Of a DNA stretch of 31,037 nt, positions 25,275 through 31,037 are shown piece by piece. The notes under the pieces were generated by a model, which searched no databases, was not told the origin of the DNA, and saw nothing but the letters and a program-made list of their open reading frames with translations. The number at the start of each line of letters is the position of its first letter. The stretch's first letter is position 1. The stretch is from Bacteroidales bacterium UBA4788 (GTDB lineage: Bacteria > Bacteroidota > Bacteroidia > Bacteroidales > VadinHA17): positions 1-31,037 of the forward strand of contig DHGW01000081.1 of NCBI GenBank assembly GCA_002402965.1, read 5' to 3'. Made by a program: the position numbers and the translations under genes.

Positions 25275-25745
25275 ATGAGACAATTGATGGTTCTCCTGCT
25301 CATAATCTTAATGCCAGCCGTTTTAGCACAACAGAATGTAATAACCAGTGGCGGGTATGCTGTAGGAGCTGAAGGTTCGGTATCATTCAGCATTGGCCAA
25401 ACAGCCTGGAATATTTCATCAGCATCAAACGGTTCAATTATCCAAGGTGTCCAGCAACCCTTTGAAATCTCCGTCATAAGTAGCTTCTCTGATTTGAATA
25501 TCAATCTCAACTATTCAGTATACCCTAATCCAACACGGGGAATAATTACTTTAAGTATAGAGAAGCCCTACTGCATAGGACTAAAGTATCAGTTAATATC
25601 CTTAACAGGCGAAAGGCTTGAGGAAAAGATTATTGAAGCTACGAATACGGAAATAGATCTTAGTGGATTTGCTCCAGCTACATATTTACTAAGAATCTGC
25701 AGAGGTCAAGCACTTGTAAAACTGTTCAAAATTGTCAAACATTAG
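25275..25745 (+). CDS. Short secreted protein with T9SS type A sorting domain
   Basis: A 156-residue exported protein. Residues 1-18 are a signal peptide (MRQLMVLLLIILMPAVLA, then QQNV). Residues ~20-65 match the common Bacteroidota N-terminal module seen before sorting domains (SGGYAVGAEGSVSFSIGQ, then IQGVQQPFEI). Residues ~80-156 are a C-terminal type A sorting domain: it opens with YSVYPNPTRG and ends with LSGFAPATYLLRIC and a final KLFKIVKH. Such proteins are moved across the outer membrane by the type IX secretion system and attached to the surface. No enzymatic domain fits in so short a protein. It is 6 nt upstream of the FISUMP gene, so they are cotranscribed. Codon use is A+T-rich compared with the purine genes. 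Confidence 0.9.
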   Translation: MRQLMVLLLIILMPAVLAQQNVITSGGYAVGAEGSVSFSIGQTAWNISSASNGSIIQGVQQPFEISVISSFSDLNINLNYSVYPNPTRGIITLSIEKPYCIGLKYQLISLTGERLEEKIIEATNTEIDLSGFAPATYLLRICRGQALVKLFKIVKH

Positions 25746-25751
25746 CAATAC

Positions 25752-27314
25752 ATGAAAAAGCTCTCGTTTCTCTTGGTCACATTGTTATTGAGTGCAGCTG
25801 TAATAGCACAAGCTCCTCAGAAAATGAGTTATCAGTGTGTAATACGTAATGCGACAGGTAATCTAATTACTAACCAGGCAATTGGTCTTAAAATAAGTAT
25901 TATAAAAGATTCCCCTGCGGGAACAGTCGTATACTCAGAAACATACAACCCGAATCCTCAGTCAAACGCTAATGGCCTTGTAACCGTAGAGATAGGGACA
26001 GGATTAGTAATATCAGGTATTTTCTCGAATATTGACTGGTCCACAGGAGTTTTCTATTTAAAAACTGAAACAGATCCGAAAGGAGGAACAGACTATACGA
26101 TAAGTGGGACCTCTCCACTACTAAGTGTTCCTTATGCATTATTTGCAAAAACTTCTGCAAATGGATTTAGCGGGAACTACAATGACCTTATAAACAAACC
26201 ATTACTTTTTAGTGGCAGTTATAATGATCTTACGAATAAACCTAATATTTTTGACGGCTCATGGACAAACCTTACCGGAAAACCAACAACTCTTTCAGGT
26301 TACGGTATAACTGATGCGATGAGTACTGCGCATTCTGCCAATATCATATCAGCAACAAATATTTCGAATTGGAACACCGCCTATAGCTGGGGGAATCATG
26401 CTTCATCTGGCTATCTTACCTCCTTTACCGAGATCGACCCAATATTTATGGTTTGGGATAAATCGACAGGTATTTTAATTACTGAAAATCAAATTAGCGA
26501 CTTCGGTAATTATATTGAAACTGAAACGCAAAACTTGGAACAGGTTTTAACACATGGTACAAGTGCCGGAAACAAGAACATAACTAACCTGGCCAACCCT
26601 GTGAATGAAAACGATGCAGTTACCAAATCATACGTGGATGCCTTATTAGCAAGAATTGAAGCTCTGGAAGAGGAGAATGTAGTTCTCAATGGTTTTACTG
26701 ATATCAGGGATGGGAATCATTACGCTGTTACAATAATCGGGAGTCAGATTTGGATGGCTGAAAACTTAAAATACTTGCCAAGCGTAGTTGGCCCGGGTTC
26801 GTTTTCTAACGCGGTGCCTTATTGTTATGTTTATGGTTATAATGGTACCGATGTTAATGCAGCGAAGGCTCAAGTTAATTATGAACTTTATGGTGTGTTA
26901 TACAATTGGCCTGCAGCTATGAACGGTGACGCATCCAGCAGTGCAAATCCAAGCGGTGTACAGGGCATGTGCCCCGATGGCTGGCACTTGCCCTCAGCTC
27001 TTGAATGGTCGGTATTGATTACATACCTGGGTGGAGACCTTATTGCTGGTGGAAAATTGAAAGAGATTGGCACTTCTTATTGGAGTAGTCCCAATGCCGG
27101 AGCGACCAACGAAACCGGCTTTAGAGCTCTGCCTGGTGGTTTAGTGGGTAATGGAGGTTTCTATGATCTTAGATACTACGGTTACTGGTGGACTGCTAAC
27201 CAATACGGAACAATCGACGCTTCTTCCTTCAACATGCGGTATGATAACAGCTTGTTGGACGGAGATCTCGACAATATGTTATCGGGATTTTCAATTCGTT
27301 GTGTTAAAGACTAG
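25752..27314 (+). CDS. FISUMP-domain surface protein with tail-fibre-like stalk
   Basis: A 520-residue exported protein with a signal peptide (residues 1-19, cleavage after VIAQ). Residues ~25-135 form a beta-sandwich-like module (MSYQCVIRNATGN) common in Bacteroidota exoproteins. Residues ~139-190 hold degenerate repeats built on YNDL(I/T)NKP (GNYNDLINKP, GSYNDLTNKP, GSWTNLTGKP), then LSGYGITDAM. A motif DAVTKSYVDALLARIEALEE (~288-307), as in trimeric phage tail fibres, leads into a short coiled coil. Residues ~313-520 are the FISUMP domain (IWMAENLKYLP, LYNWPAAMNG, CPDGWHLPSALEW, FSIRCVKD), related to C-type-lectin-like folds. No T9SS sorting domain ends this protein. A trimeric surface adhesin or binding protein is the likeliest reading; the ligand is unknown. 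Confidence 0.88.
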   Translation: MKKLSFLLVTLLLSAAVIAQAPQKMSYQCVIRNATGNLITNQAIGLKISIIKDSPAGTVVYSETYNPNPQSNANGLVTVEIGTGLVISGIFSNIDWSTGVFYLKTETDPKGGTDYTISGTSPLLSVPYALFAKTSANGFSGNYNDLINKPLLFSGSYNDLTNKPNIFDGSWTNLTGKPTTLSGYGITDAMSTAHSANIISATNISNWNTAYSWGNHASSGYLTSFTEIDPIFMVWDKSTGILITENQISDFGNYIETETQNLEQVLTHGTSAGNKNITNLANPVNENDAVTKSYVDALLARIEALEEENVVLNGFTDIRDGNHYAVTIIGSQIWMAENLKYLPSVVGPGSFSNAVPYCYVYGYNGTDVNAAKAQVNYELYGVLYNWPAAMNGDASSSANPSGVQGMCPDGWHLPSALEWSVLITYLGGDLIAGGKLKEIGTSYWSSPNAGATNETGFRALPGGLVGNGGFYDLRYYGYWWTANQYGTIDASSFNMRYDNSLLDGDLDNMLSGFSIRCVKD

Positions 27315-27342
27315 AGAATCAGGAAATCAAATAGATGGATGT

Positions 27343-27416
27343 GGGACGTACTGGATTCGAACCAGTGACCTCTTGCGTGTGAAGCAAGCGCTCTAAACCG
27401 ACTGAGCTAACGTCCC
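27343..27416 (-). tRNA. tRNA-Val, anticodon CAC
   Basis: On the minus strand a 74-nt cloverleaf is complete. Acceptor GGGACGT pairs with ACGTCCC (7/7). The D arm is GCTC/GAGC with loop AGTCGGTTTA. The anticodon stem is CTTGC/GCAAG around loop TTCACAC, giving anticodon CAC (reads GUG, valine). The variable region is AGGTC, and the T arm ACTGG/CCAGT encloses TTCGAAT. The 3' CCA is not encoded. It lies convergent to the FISUMP gene and divergent from the cytochrome b operon; a TATCTTTG element ends about 10 nt upstream. Confidence 0.95.
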
Positions 27417-27425
27417 GGGCGGGGG

Positions 27426-27433
27426 CAAAGATA
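27426..27433 (-). promoter_or_regulatory. Candidate -7 element (TATCTTTG) for tRNA-Val
   Basis: The minus-strand TATCTTTG matches TAnnTTTG and ends 10 nt before the mature tRNA 5' end at 27416, giving a start within a few nt of the tRNA. It is one arm of an inverted repeat whose other arm is the plus-strand element at 27445-27452. No -33 TTG at the expected spacing. Confidence 0.5.
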
Positions 27434-27444
27434 GTGAAATAATT

Positions 27445-27452
27445 TATCTTTG
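27445..27452 (+). promoter_or_regulatory. Candidate -7 element (TATCTTTG) for the cytochrome bc operon
   Basis: The plus-strand TATCTTTG matches TAnnTTTG and lies 28 nt before the cytochrome b ATG at 27481. The predicted start falls near 27459, next to an upstream ATG (27458) that opens a 7-codon ORF ending TGATG over the cytochrome b start. The -33 TTG is not evident. Confidence 0.5.
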
Positions 27453-27480
27453 TTTTTATGGCAGCCAGCCGGAATTCCTG

Positions 27481-28782
27481 ATGACAGAGCATCCAGCAAC
27501 TGAAAAGAGAGAGAAATTGTGCTTCGGACTTATCCTTCATTTACATCCACGCAAAGTAAAGAGGTCGACACTCCATTTCACCCTGACCTTTGGACTGGGA
27601 GGGATGGCTGCATTGCTGATGGTGATACAGGTGGTCACCGGACTCCTGCTGAAGTTTCACTATGAACCTTCCCCGGAGAATGCCTATAACTCGATACTGA
27701 ATCTCCAGGAGAGCCTGCTCTTCGGGAAGATGCTGCGCAATATCCACCACTGGAGTGCAATAGCCTTTGTATGGATTGCTTTCCTCCACATGCTCCGCAC
27801 TGCCTTCACCGGCGCCTACCGCCCTCCCAGAGATGTGACATGGATAACCGGGATGGCTCTGCTGCTGCTCGTGGTCCTCTCCAACTTCACCGGCTACCTC
27901 CTGCCGTGGGACCAGCTGTCATACTGGGCGGTGACTGTGGGCACCAGCCTACTATCATACATCCCGCTTGCCGGAGAGCCGATCCGGCAGGCACTGCTGG
28001 GAGGGAAGGAGGTAGGTCAGCCCACTCTCACAAACTTCTTTAACCTGCATACCGGGGTTATCCCTCTTATGATTATCGCCCTGATGGCGTGGCATTTCTG
28101 GAGGATTCGTCGTGCCGGGGGAGTCATTGTGGCGGACAAAGACAGGGAGAGCCCCATGGTTGATACAAGACCGCACCTTGTCAACAGGGAGTTGGTGGTG
28201 GCGATCACTCTGCTCGCCGCGATTTTTATAATCAGCAGCCTCTTCGATGCGCCACTGCGGGAGCGGGCAAACCCCGCCTTCAGTCCGAATCCTGCCAAGG
28301 CCCCCTGGTATTTCATGGGATTGCAGGAGCTGCTGATTCACTTCCACCCGTTGTTCGCGGTCTTCATAATACCTGTAACGGTGCTGGGTGCAGCGGTATG
28401 GATGCCCTACATCAAGAGCACCGACACCAACCATGGAAAATGGTTCCTCACCGCCAGCGGCATCAGCTCAGCAAAGCTGGCCACCGCCGCAGGGATAATA
28501 GTGACAATCATCTTCATCACCCTGAGTGAGATACTTCCTGACCCGGAGGCGCTTCTGCCAGGGGTGCCTCCTCTGATTACAACCGGACTCGTTCCGTTCA
28601 TCCTGACAGCCGGAACAATGTGGCTCTTCCTGAAATATCTAAGCAAGCGCTTTTCCCTGAACCGTTCGGAGCTGATACAATCCGTAATTATGCTTCTGGT
28701 TGTATCATACGCTGTGCTTACCATTACCGGGATATTCTTCAGGGGTGGGGGGATGAACCTGGGTTGGCCCTGGAAAATATGA
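27481..28782 (+). CDS. Cytochrome b (b6-type) of a quinol-oxidising bc complex
   Basis: A 433-residue membrane protein combining the cytochrome b6 and subunit IV halves in one chain. Helix B has haem ligands His89 and His103 (spacing 14); helix D has His190 and His205 (spacing 15, as in b6f rather than mitochondrial bc1). The LPWDQLSYWAV motif and GGKEVGQPTLTNFFNLHTG are also b6-like. The Qo-site motif appears as KAPWYFMGLQELL. The Cys that covalently binds the extra c-type haem in b6f is not seen at the equivalent helix A position (THFTLTFGLGG-like region). It should oxidise menaquinol in the inner membrane. Its stop overlaps the Rieske start (ATGA), and the multihaem cytochrome follows, so a three-gene or longer operon is clear. 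Confidence 0.93.
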   Translation: MTEHPATEKREKLCFGLILHLHPRKVKRSTLHFTLTFGLGGMAALLMVIQVVTGLLLKFHYEPSPENAYNSILNLQESLLFGKMLRNIHHWSAIAFVWIAFLHMLRTAFTGAYRPPRDVTWITGMALLLLVVLSNFTGYLLPWDQLSYWAVTVGTSLLSYIPLAGEPIRQALLGGKEVGQPTLTNFFNLHTGVIPLMIIALMAWHFWRIRRAGGVIVADKDRESPMVDTRPHLVNRELVVAITLLAAIFIISSLFDAPLRERANPAFSPNPAKAPWYFMGLQELLIHFHPLFAVFIIPVTVLGAAVWMPYIKSTDTNHGKWFLTASGISSAKLATAAGIIVTIIFITLSEILPDPEALLPGVPPLITTGLVPFILTAGTMWLFLKYLSKRFSLNRSELIQSVIMLLVVSYAVLTITGIFFRGGGMNLGWPWKI

Positions 28783-29321
28783 TGACACAAGAACCTAACC
28801 GCGAGATGGAGAGAAGAATGACAGATAAACCGGAGCAACCTGAAAGAGGAAGGCGGAGCTTCATGAAGAAGATCTGGCTGATACTGGGATTTGTTGCCCT
28901 GGCTGAATTCCTGTGTTTTATCATAAGCCTTCTCAGACCGTCGAAGGAGACCCATAAGAGCATTCCTGCAGAATCCCTCCGCGTGATCGGAAATGTGGAG
29001 GAGTTCCCGGCAGGATCAGTCACCCCGGACAGGGTCAACAGGCTCTATATCGTAAGGGAGAAGGACGGCGCTTTCCTGGCTCTCTCGCTTACCTGCCCGC
29101 ATCTCGGCTGCTCGGTGCTGTGGAATGAGGAGAGCCAGCAATTCGACTGCCCCTGCCACTCATCGGCTTTTGACAGGAGGGGCATCGTTCTCAGCTCACC
29201 CGCTCCCAGGCCACTCGACTACCTTCCCGTCATCATAGAGGAGGGTAAGGTGAAGGTCGATATGACCGGTGTAACGAGACGAAAGAGGTTTGAACCCAGC
29301 CAGCTGACCTATGCCCTTTAA
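28779..29321 (+). CDS. Rieske [2Fe-2S] iron-sulfur protein
   Basis: A 180-residue protein starting at the ATG at 28779, which overlaps the cytochrome b stop by 4 nt; the frame is open further upstream but those codons lie inside cytochrome b. A twin-arginine motif GRRSFMK (residues 24-30) precedes a single hydrophobic helix (~31-52), so Tat-dependent export with a retained anchor is expected, as for other Rieske proteins. Cluster ligands are Cys106/His108 (CPHLGC) and Cys124/His127 (CPCH), with Cys111/Cys126 positioned for the structural disulfide. The C-terminal PAPRPLDYLPV is the conserved Pro-loop region. It passes electrons from quinol at cytochrome b to the downstream cytochrome c. Confidence 0.95.
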   Translation: MMTQEPNREMERRMTDKPEQPERGRRSFMKKIWLILGFVALAEFLCFIISLLRPSKETHKSIPAESLRVIGNVEEFPAGSVTPDRVNRLYIVREKDGAFLALSLTCPHLGCSVLWNEESQQFDCPCHSSAFDRRGIVLSSPAPRPLDYLPVIIEEGKVKVDMTGVTRRKRFEPSQLTYAL

Positions 29322-29337
29322 TGATCACAGAGACGGG

Positions 29338-31037
29338 ATGAGCGCCAGGGAAATGACAGGGTCTGGCAGCACGGACAGGATGAGGAACTGGAAGAGGATC
29401 GGCTTCATTGCCACCGTGGTTCTGGTGGTTTCCTTCCCGGTTTACCTGGTGCGGTCAACCCTTGAGAAACAGGGGGAGGAGCGGGCGCAGGGCCCCTCTT
29501 ACGTTGGCGCCGCCACCTGCATCGAATGCCACAAGAGGGAGTATGACCTCTGGAAGGGATCGCACCATGACCTGGCTATGGACATCGCCACCGACAGCAG
29601 CGTGCTGGGCGATTTCAATAACTTTGAGTTCAGGCACCGGGGAGAGGTGCACCGCTTCTTCCGCAAGGGCGAAAAGTTCTTCGTCAACACCGAAGGCGCG
29701 ACCGGCAGCTTCGAAGATTTCGAAGTCGCATATACCTTCGGATACACCCCCCTGCAGCAGTACCTCGTGCCGTTCGACGGGGGACGCCTTCAGTGCCTTC
29801 CGATAGCATGGGATACGGAGCAGGGAAAGTGGTTCCACCTGGGTGACACTGTATATACTGATGAGGAGGTGGGGCCCGGCAACTGGCTGCACTGGACACG
29901 GCAGGCACAGAACTGGAACGGCATGTGCGCCGACTGCCACTCAACCAACCTGAAGAAGAACTATCATCCTGTCACCAAAACATACAACACCACCTGGTCG
30001 GAGATCGATGTGAGCTGCGAGGCGTGCCACGGTCCCTCCTCGGAGCATCTGGTCTGGGCCGCACTGCCAGAGGGCTCGAGGCCGGCGGAAGTCAACACAG
30101 GACTGATTGTCCGAACCCGTGACCTGACAAACGGGGAGCTTCTTAACGTTTGCGCACGATGTCACTCACGCAGAGCGATTCTTGGTGACTATACCGATGA
30201 CAACAGTGACCTGCTCAACTACATGATCCCGATGCTGACGGCACAGCCACTGTATCATGTTGACGGGCAGATACTCGACGAAGTCTATGAGTACGGTTCA
30301 TTCACCCAGAGCAGGATGTTTGAGCAGGATGTAATGTGCAGCGACTGCCATGACTCGCACTCTGCCAAAACCATTGAAACTGACAACAGGCTCTGTCTCC
30401 AGTGCCACCGGCCGGATATCTATGACACTCCGAAGCATCACTTTCATAAGTTGGATCCGGGAATTGTGGCCGGCTGTGAGAGTGTCAGAGCAGCTGCAGG
30501 TAGTGCAGGATTTCCTAGCCCTGACCGCCAGGATGACCAGGGAGAAGCGGGAAATACCAGAGTCCCCGGTGTCTCCAACATCAAGCGGCTCAGCAATCGC
30601 GGAGAACCAAAATATGTTGAGGGTAGCGGTGCACAGTGCGTCAACTGCCACATGACCGGAGGGTATTACATGGGCAACGACTACCGCCGTGATCACAGCT
30701 TCAGGATACCCCGCCCTGATCTGACGGCAAAGACAGGCGCTCCCAACGCCTGCAACGCCTGTCACAAGGATAAAAGCACAGCATGGTCTCAGAGTTACAT
30801 CCTGAAATGGTACGGTGAGCGCACGAGGCCGCACTACGGAGAGACCTTCGCGGCTGCGGAAAAAGGAGACCGGACCGTTATTTCTGATCTGATACTTTAT
30901 TCGGAGAATGAGCTCTTTCCGCTGATGGTGAGGGCGACGGCGGTCAGGTTCCTGGGCCGGTTCAACACCATTGAGAGTAACCGTGCCGTGGAGCGGGCGT
31001 TAACAGATCCCTCCTCGCTGGTGAGACATACGGCGGT
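29338..31037 (+). CDS. Membrane-anchored multihaem cytochrome c, C-terminus beyond window
   Basis: The frame stays open from an ATG at 29338 (16 nt after the Rieske stop) to the window edge, giving at least 566 residues. An in-frame ATG at 29311 overlapping the Rieske gene is an alternative start. A single transmembrane anchor lies at ~21-39. Eight CxxCH haem motifs follow: CIECH (61-65), CADCH, CEACH, CARCH, CSDCH, CLQCH, CVNCH and CNACH. Conserved phrases such as GSHHDLAMDIATD, QQYLVPFDGGRLQ and NWNGMCADCHSTNLKKNY match a widespread family of cytochromes that continue into HEAT or TPR repeats; the last visible residues (LMVRATAVRFLGRF) look like the first HEAT unit. A ~45-residue Gly/Ser-rich insert lies between haems 6 and 7. 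It is likely the periplasmic electron acceptor of the bc complex; the terminal partner is unknown. Confidence 0.9.
   Translation, partial: MSAREMTGSGSTDRMRNWKRIGFIATVVLVVSFPVYLVRSTLEKQGEERAQGPSYVGAATCIECHKREYDLWKGSHHDLAMDIATDSSVLGDFNNFEFRHRGEVHRFFRKGEKFFVNTEGATGSFEDFEVAYTFGYTPLQQYLVPFDGGRLQCLPIAWDTEQGKWFHLGDTVYTDEEVGPGNWLHWTRQAQNWNGMCADCHSTNLKKNYHPVTKTYNTTWSEIDVSCEACHGPSSEHLVWAALPEGSRPAEVNTGLIVRTRDLTNGELLNVCARCHSRRAILGDYTDDNSDLLNYMIPMLTAQPLYHVDGQILDEVYEYGSFTQSRMFEQDVMCSDCHDSHSAKTIETDNRLCLQCHRPDIYDTPKHHFHKLDPGIVAGCESVRAAAGSAGFPSPDRQDDQGEAGNTRVPGVSNIKRLSNRGEPKYVEGSGAQCVNCHMTGGYYMGNDYRRDHSFRIPRPDLTAKTGAPNACNACHKDKSTAWSQSYILKWYGERTRPHYGETFAAAEKGDRTVISDLILYSENELFPLMVRATAVRFLGRFNTIESNRAVERALTDPSSLVRHTA

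Noticed and set aside
27343..27416. Attachment site in the tRNA-Val gene
   Set aside because: No integrase gene and no direct repeat of the tRNA 3' end was found in the window.
28620..28778. Longer Rieske ORF beginning inside cytochrome b
   Set aside because: The extra 53 residues lie in an alternative frame of the cytochrome b 3' end; the ATG at 28779 fits overlap-coupled translation and the Tat signal.

Overview
The window looks like a chromosome segment from an anaerobic or facultative member of the Bacteroidota. Signs of this are a short secreted protein ending in a T9SS-type sorting domain, a FISUMP-domain protein, an LVIVD-repeat lipoprotein, and several copies of the phylum's -7 promoter element (TAnnTTTG). 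No rRNA, IS element, CRISPR array or prophage structural module is visible.

Left flank (1-5419): a minus-strand run of exported proteins (a truncated secreted protein, an LVIVD-repeat lipoprotein and an inhibitory-type serpin lipoprotein), a small plus-strand DUF4160/DUF2442 pair, and a secreted S15-family X-Pro dipeptidyl-peptidase/CocE-like hydrolase.

Core (5535-24619): a near-continuous purine-catabolism locus. Seven minus-strand genes, mostly overlapping or separated by under 20 nt, run from about 20.67 kb down to 6.93 kb: a 2Fe-2S/FAD xanthine dehydrogenase subunit, its molybdopterin subunit, ygfK, two unrelated fold-type-II PLP enzymes, a fused 2Fe-2S/molybdopterin hydroxylase of the selenium-dependent xanthine dehydrogenase type (xdhD-like), and ssnA. 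Diverging from the same 62-nt promoter region are ygeY and ygeW; a hydantoinase (hyuA/ygeZ-like) converges on ygeW. An APC-type amino-acid permease overlaps the 3' end of ssnA. This is the gene set linked in E. coli and gut anaerobes to selenium-associated molybdenum hydroxylases and anaerobic urate/purine breakdown. The expected logic (inference) is: hydroxylases and YgfK interconvert and reduce oxopurines; HyuA, SsnA and YgeY hydrolyse ring-opened intermediates; YgeW phosphorolyses a ureido group to carbamoyl phosphate; a PLP lyase deaminates the diamino acid. The usual PLP enzyme DpaL/YgeX, carbamate kinase and a purine permease are absent from the window. The threonine-synthase-like and cysteine-synthase/TrpB-like genes sit inside the operon instead, and they are the most novel part of the window.

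Right flank: 24620-25274 is an AT-rich stretch holding what look like decayed ORFs. It is followed by a two-gene AT-rich surface-protein unit (T9SS-sorted protein and a tail-fibre-like FISUMP protein), then a tRNA-Val(CAC) on the minus strand. From 27481 to the window end runs a respiratory operon: a cytochrome b of b6 type, a Tat-exported Rieske protein and a membrane-anchored multihaem cytochrome c with at least eight CxxCH motifs, cut by the window edge. Together these suggest a menaquinol-oxidising bc-type complex delivering electrons to a multihaem cytochrome.
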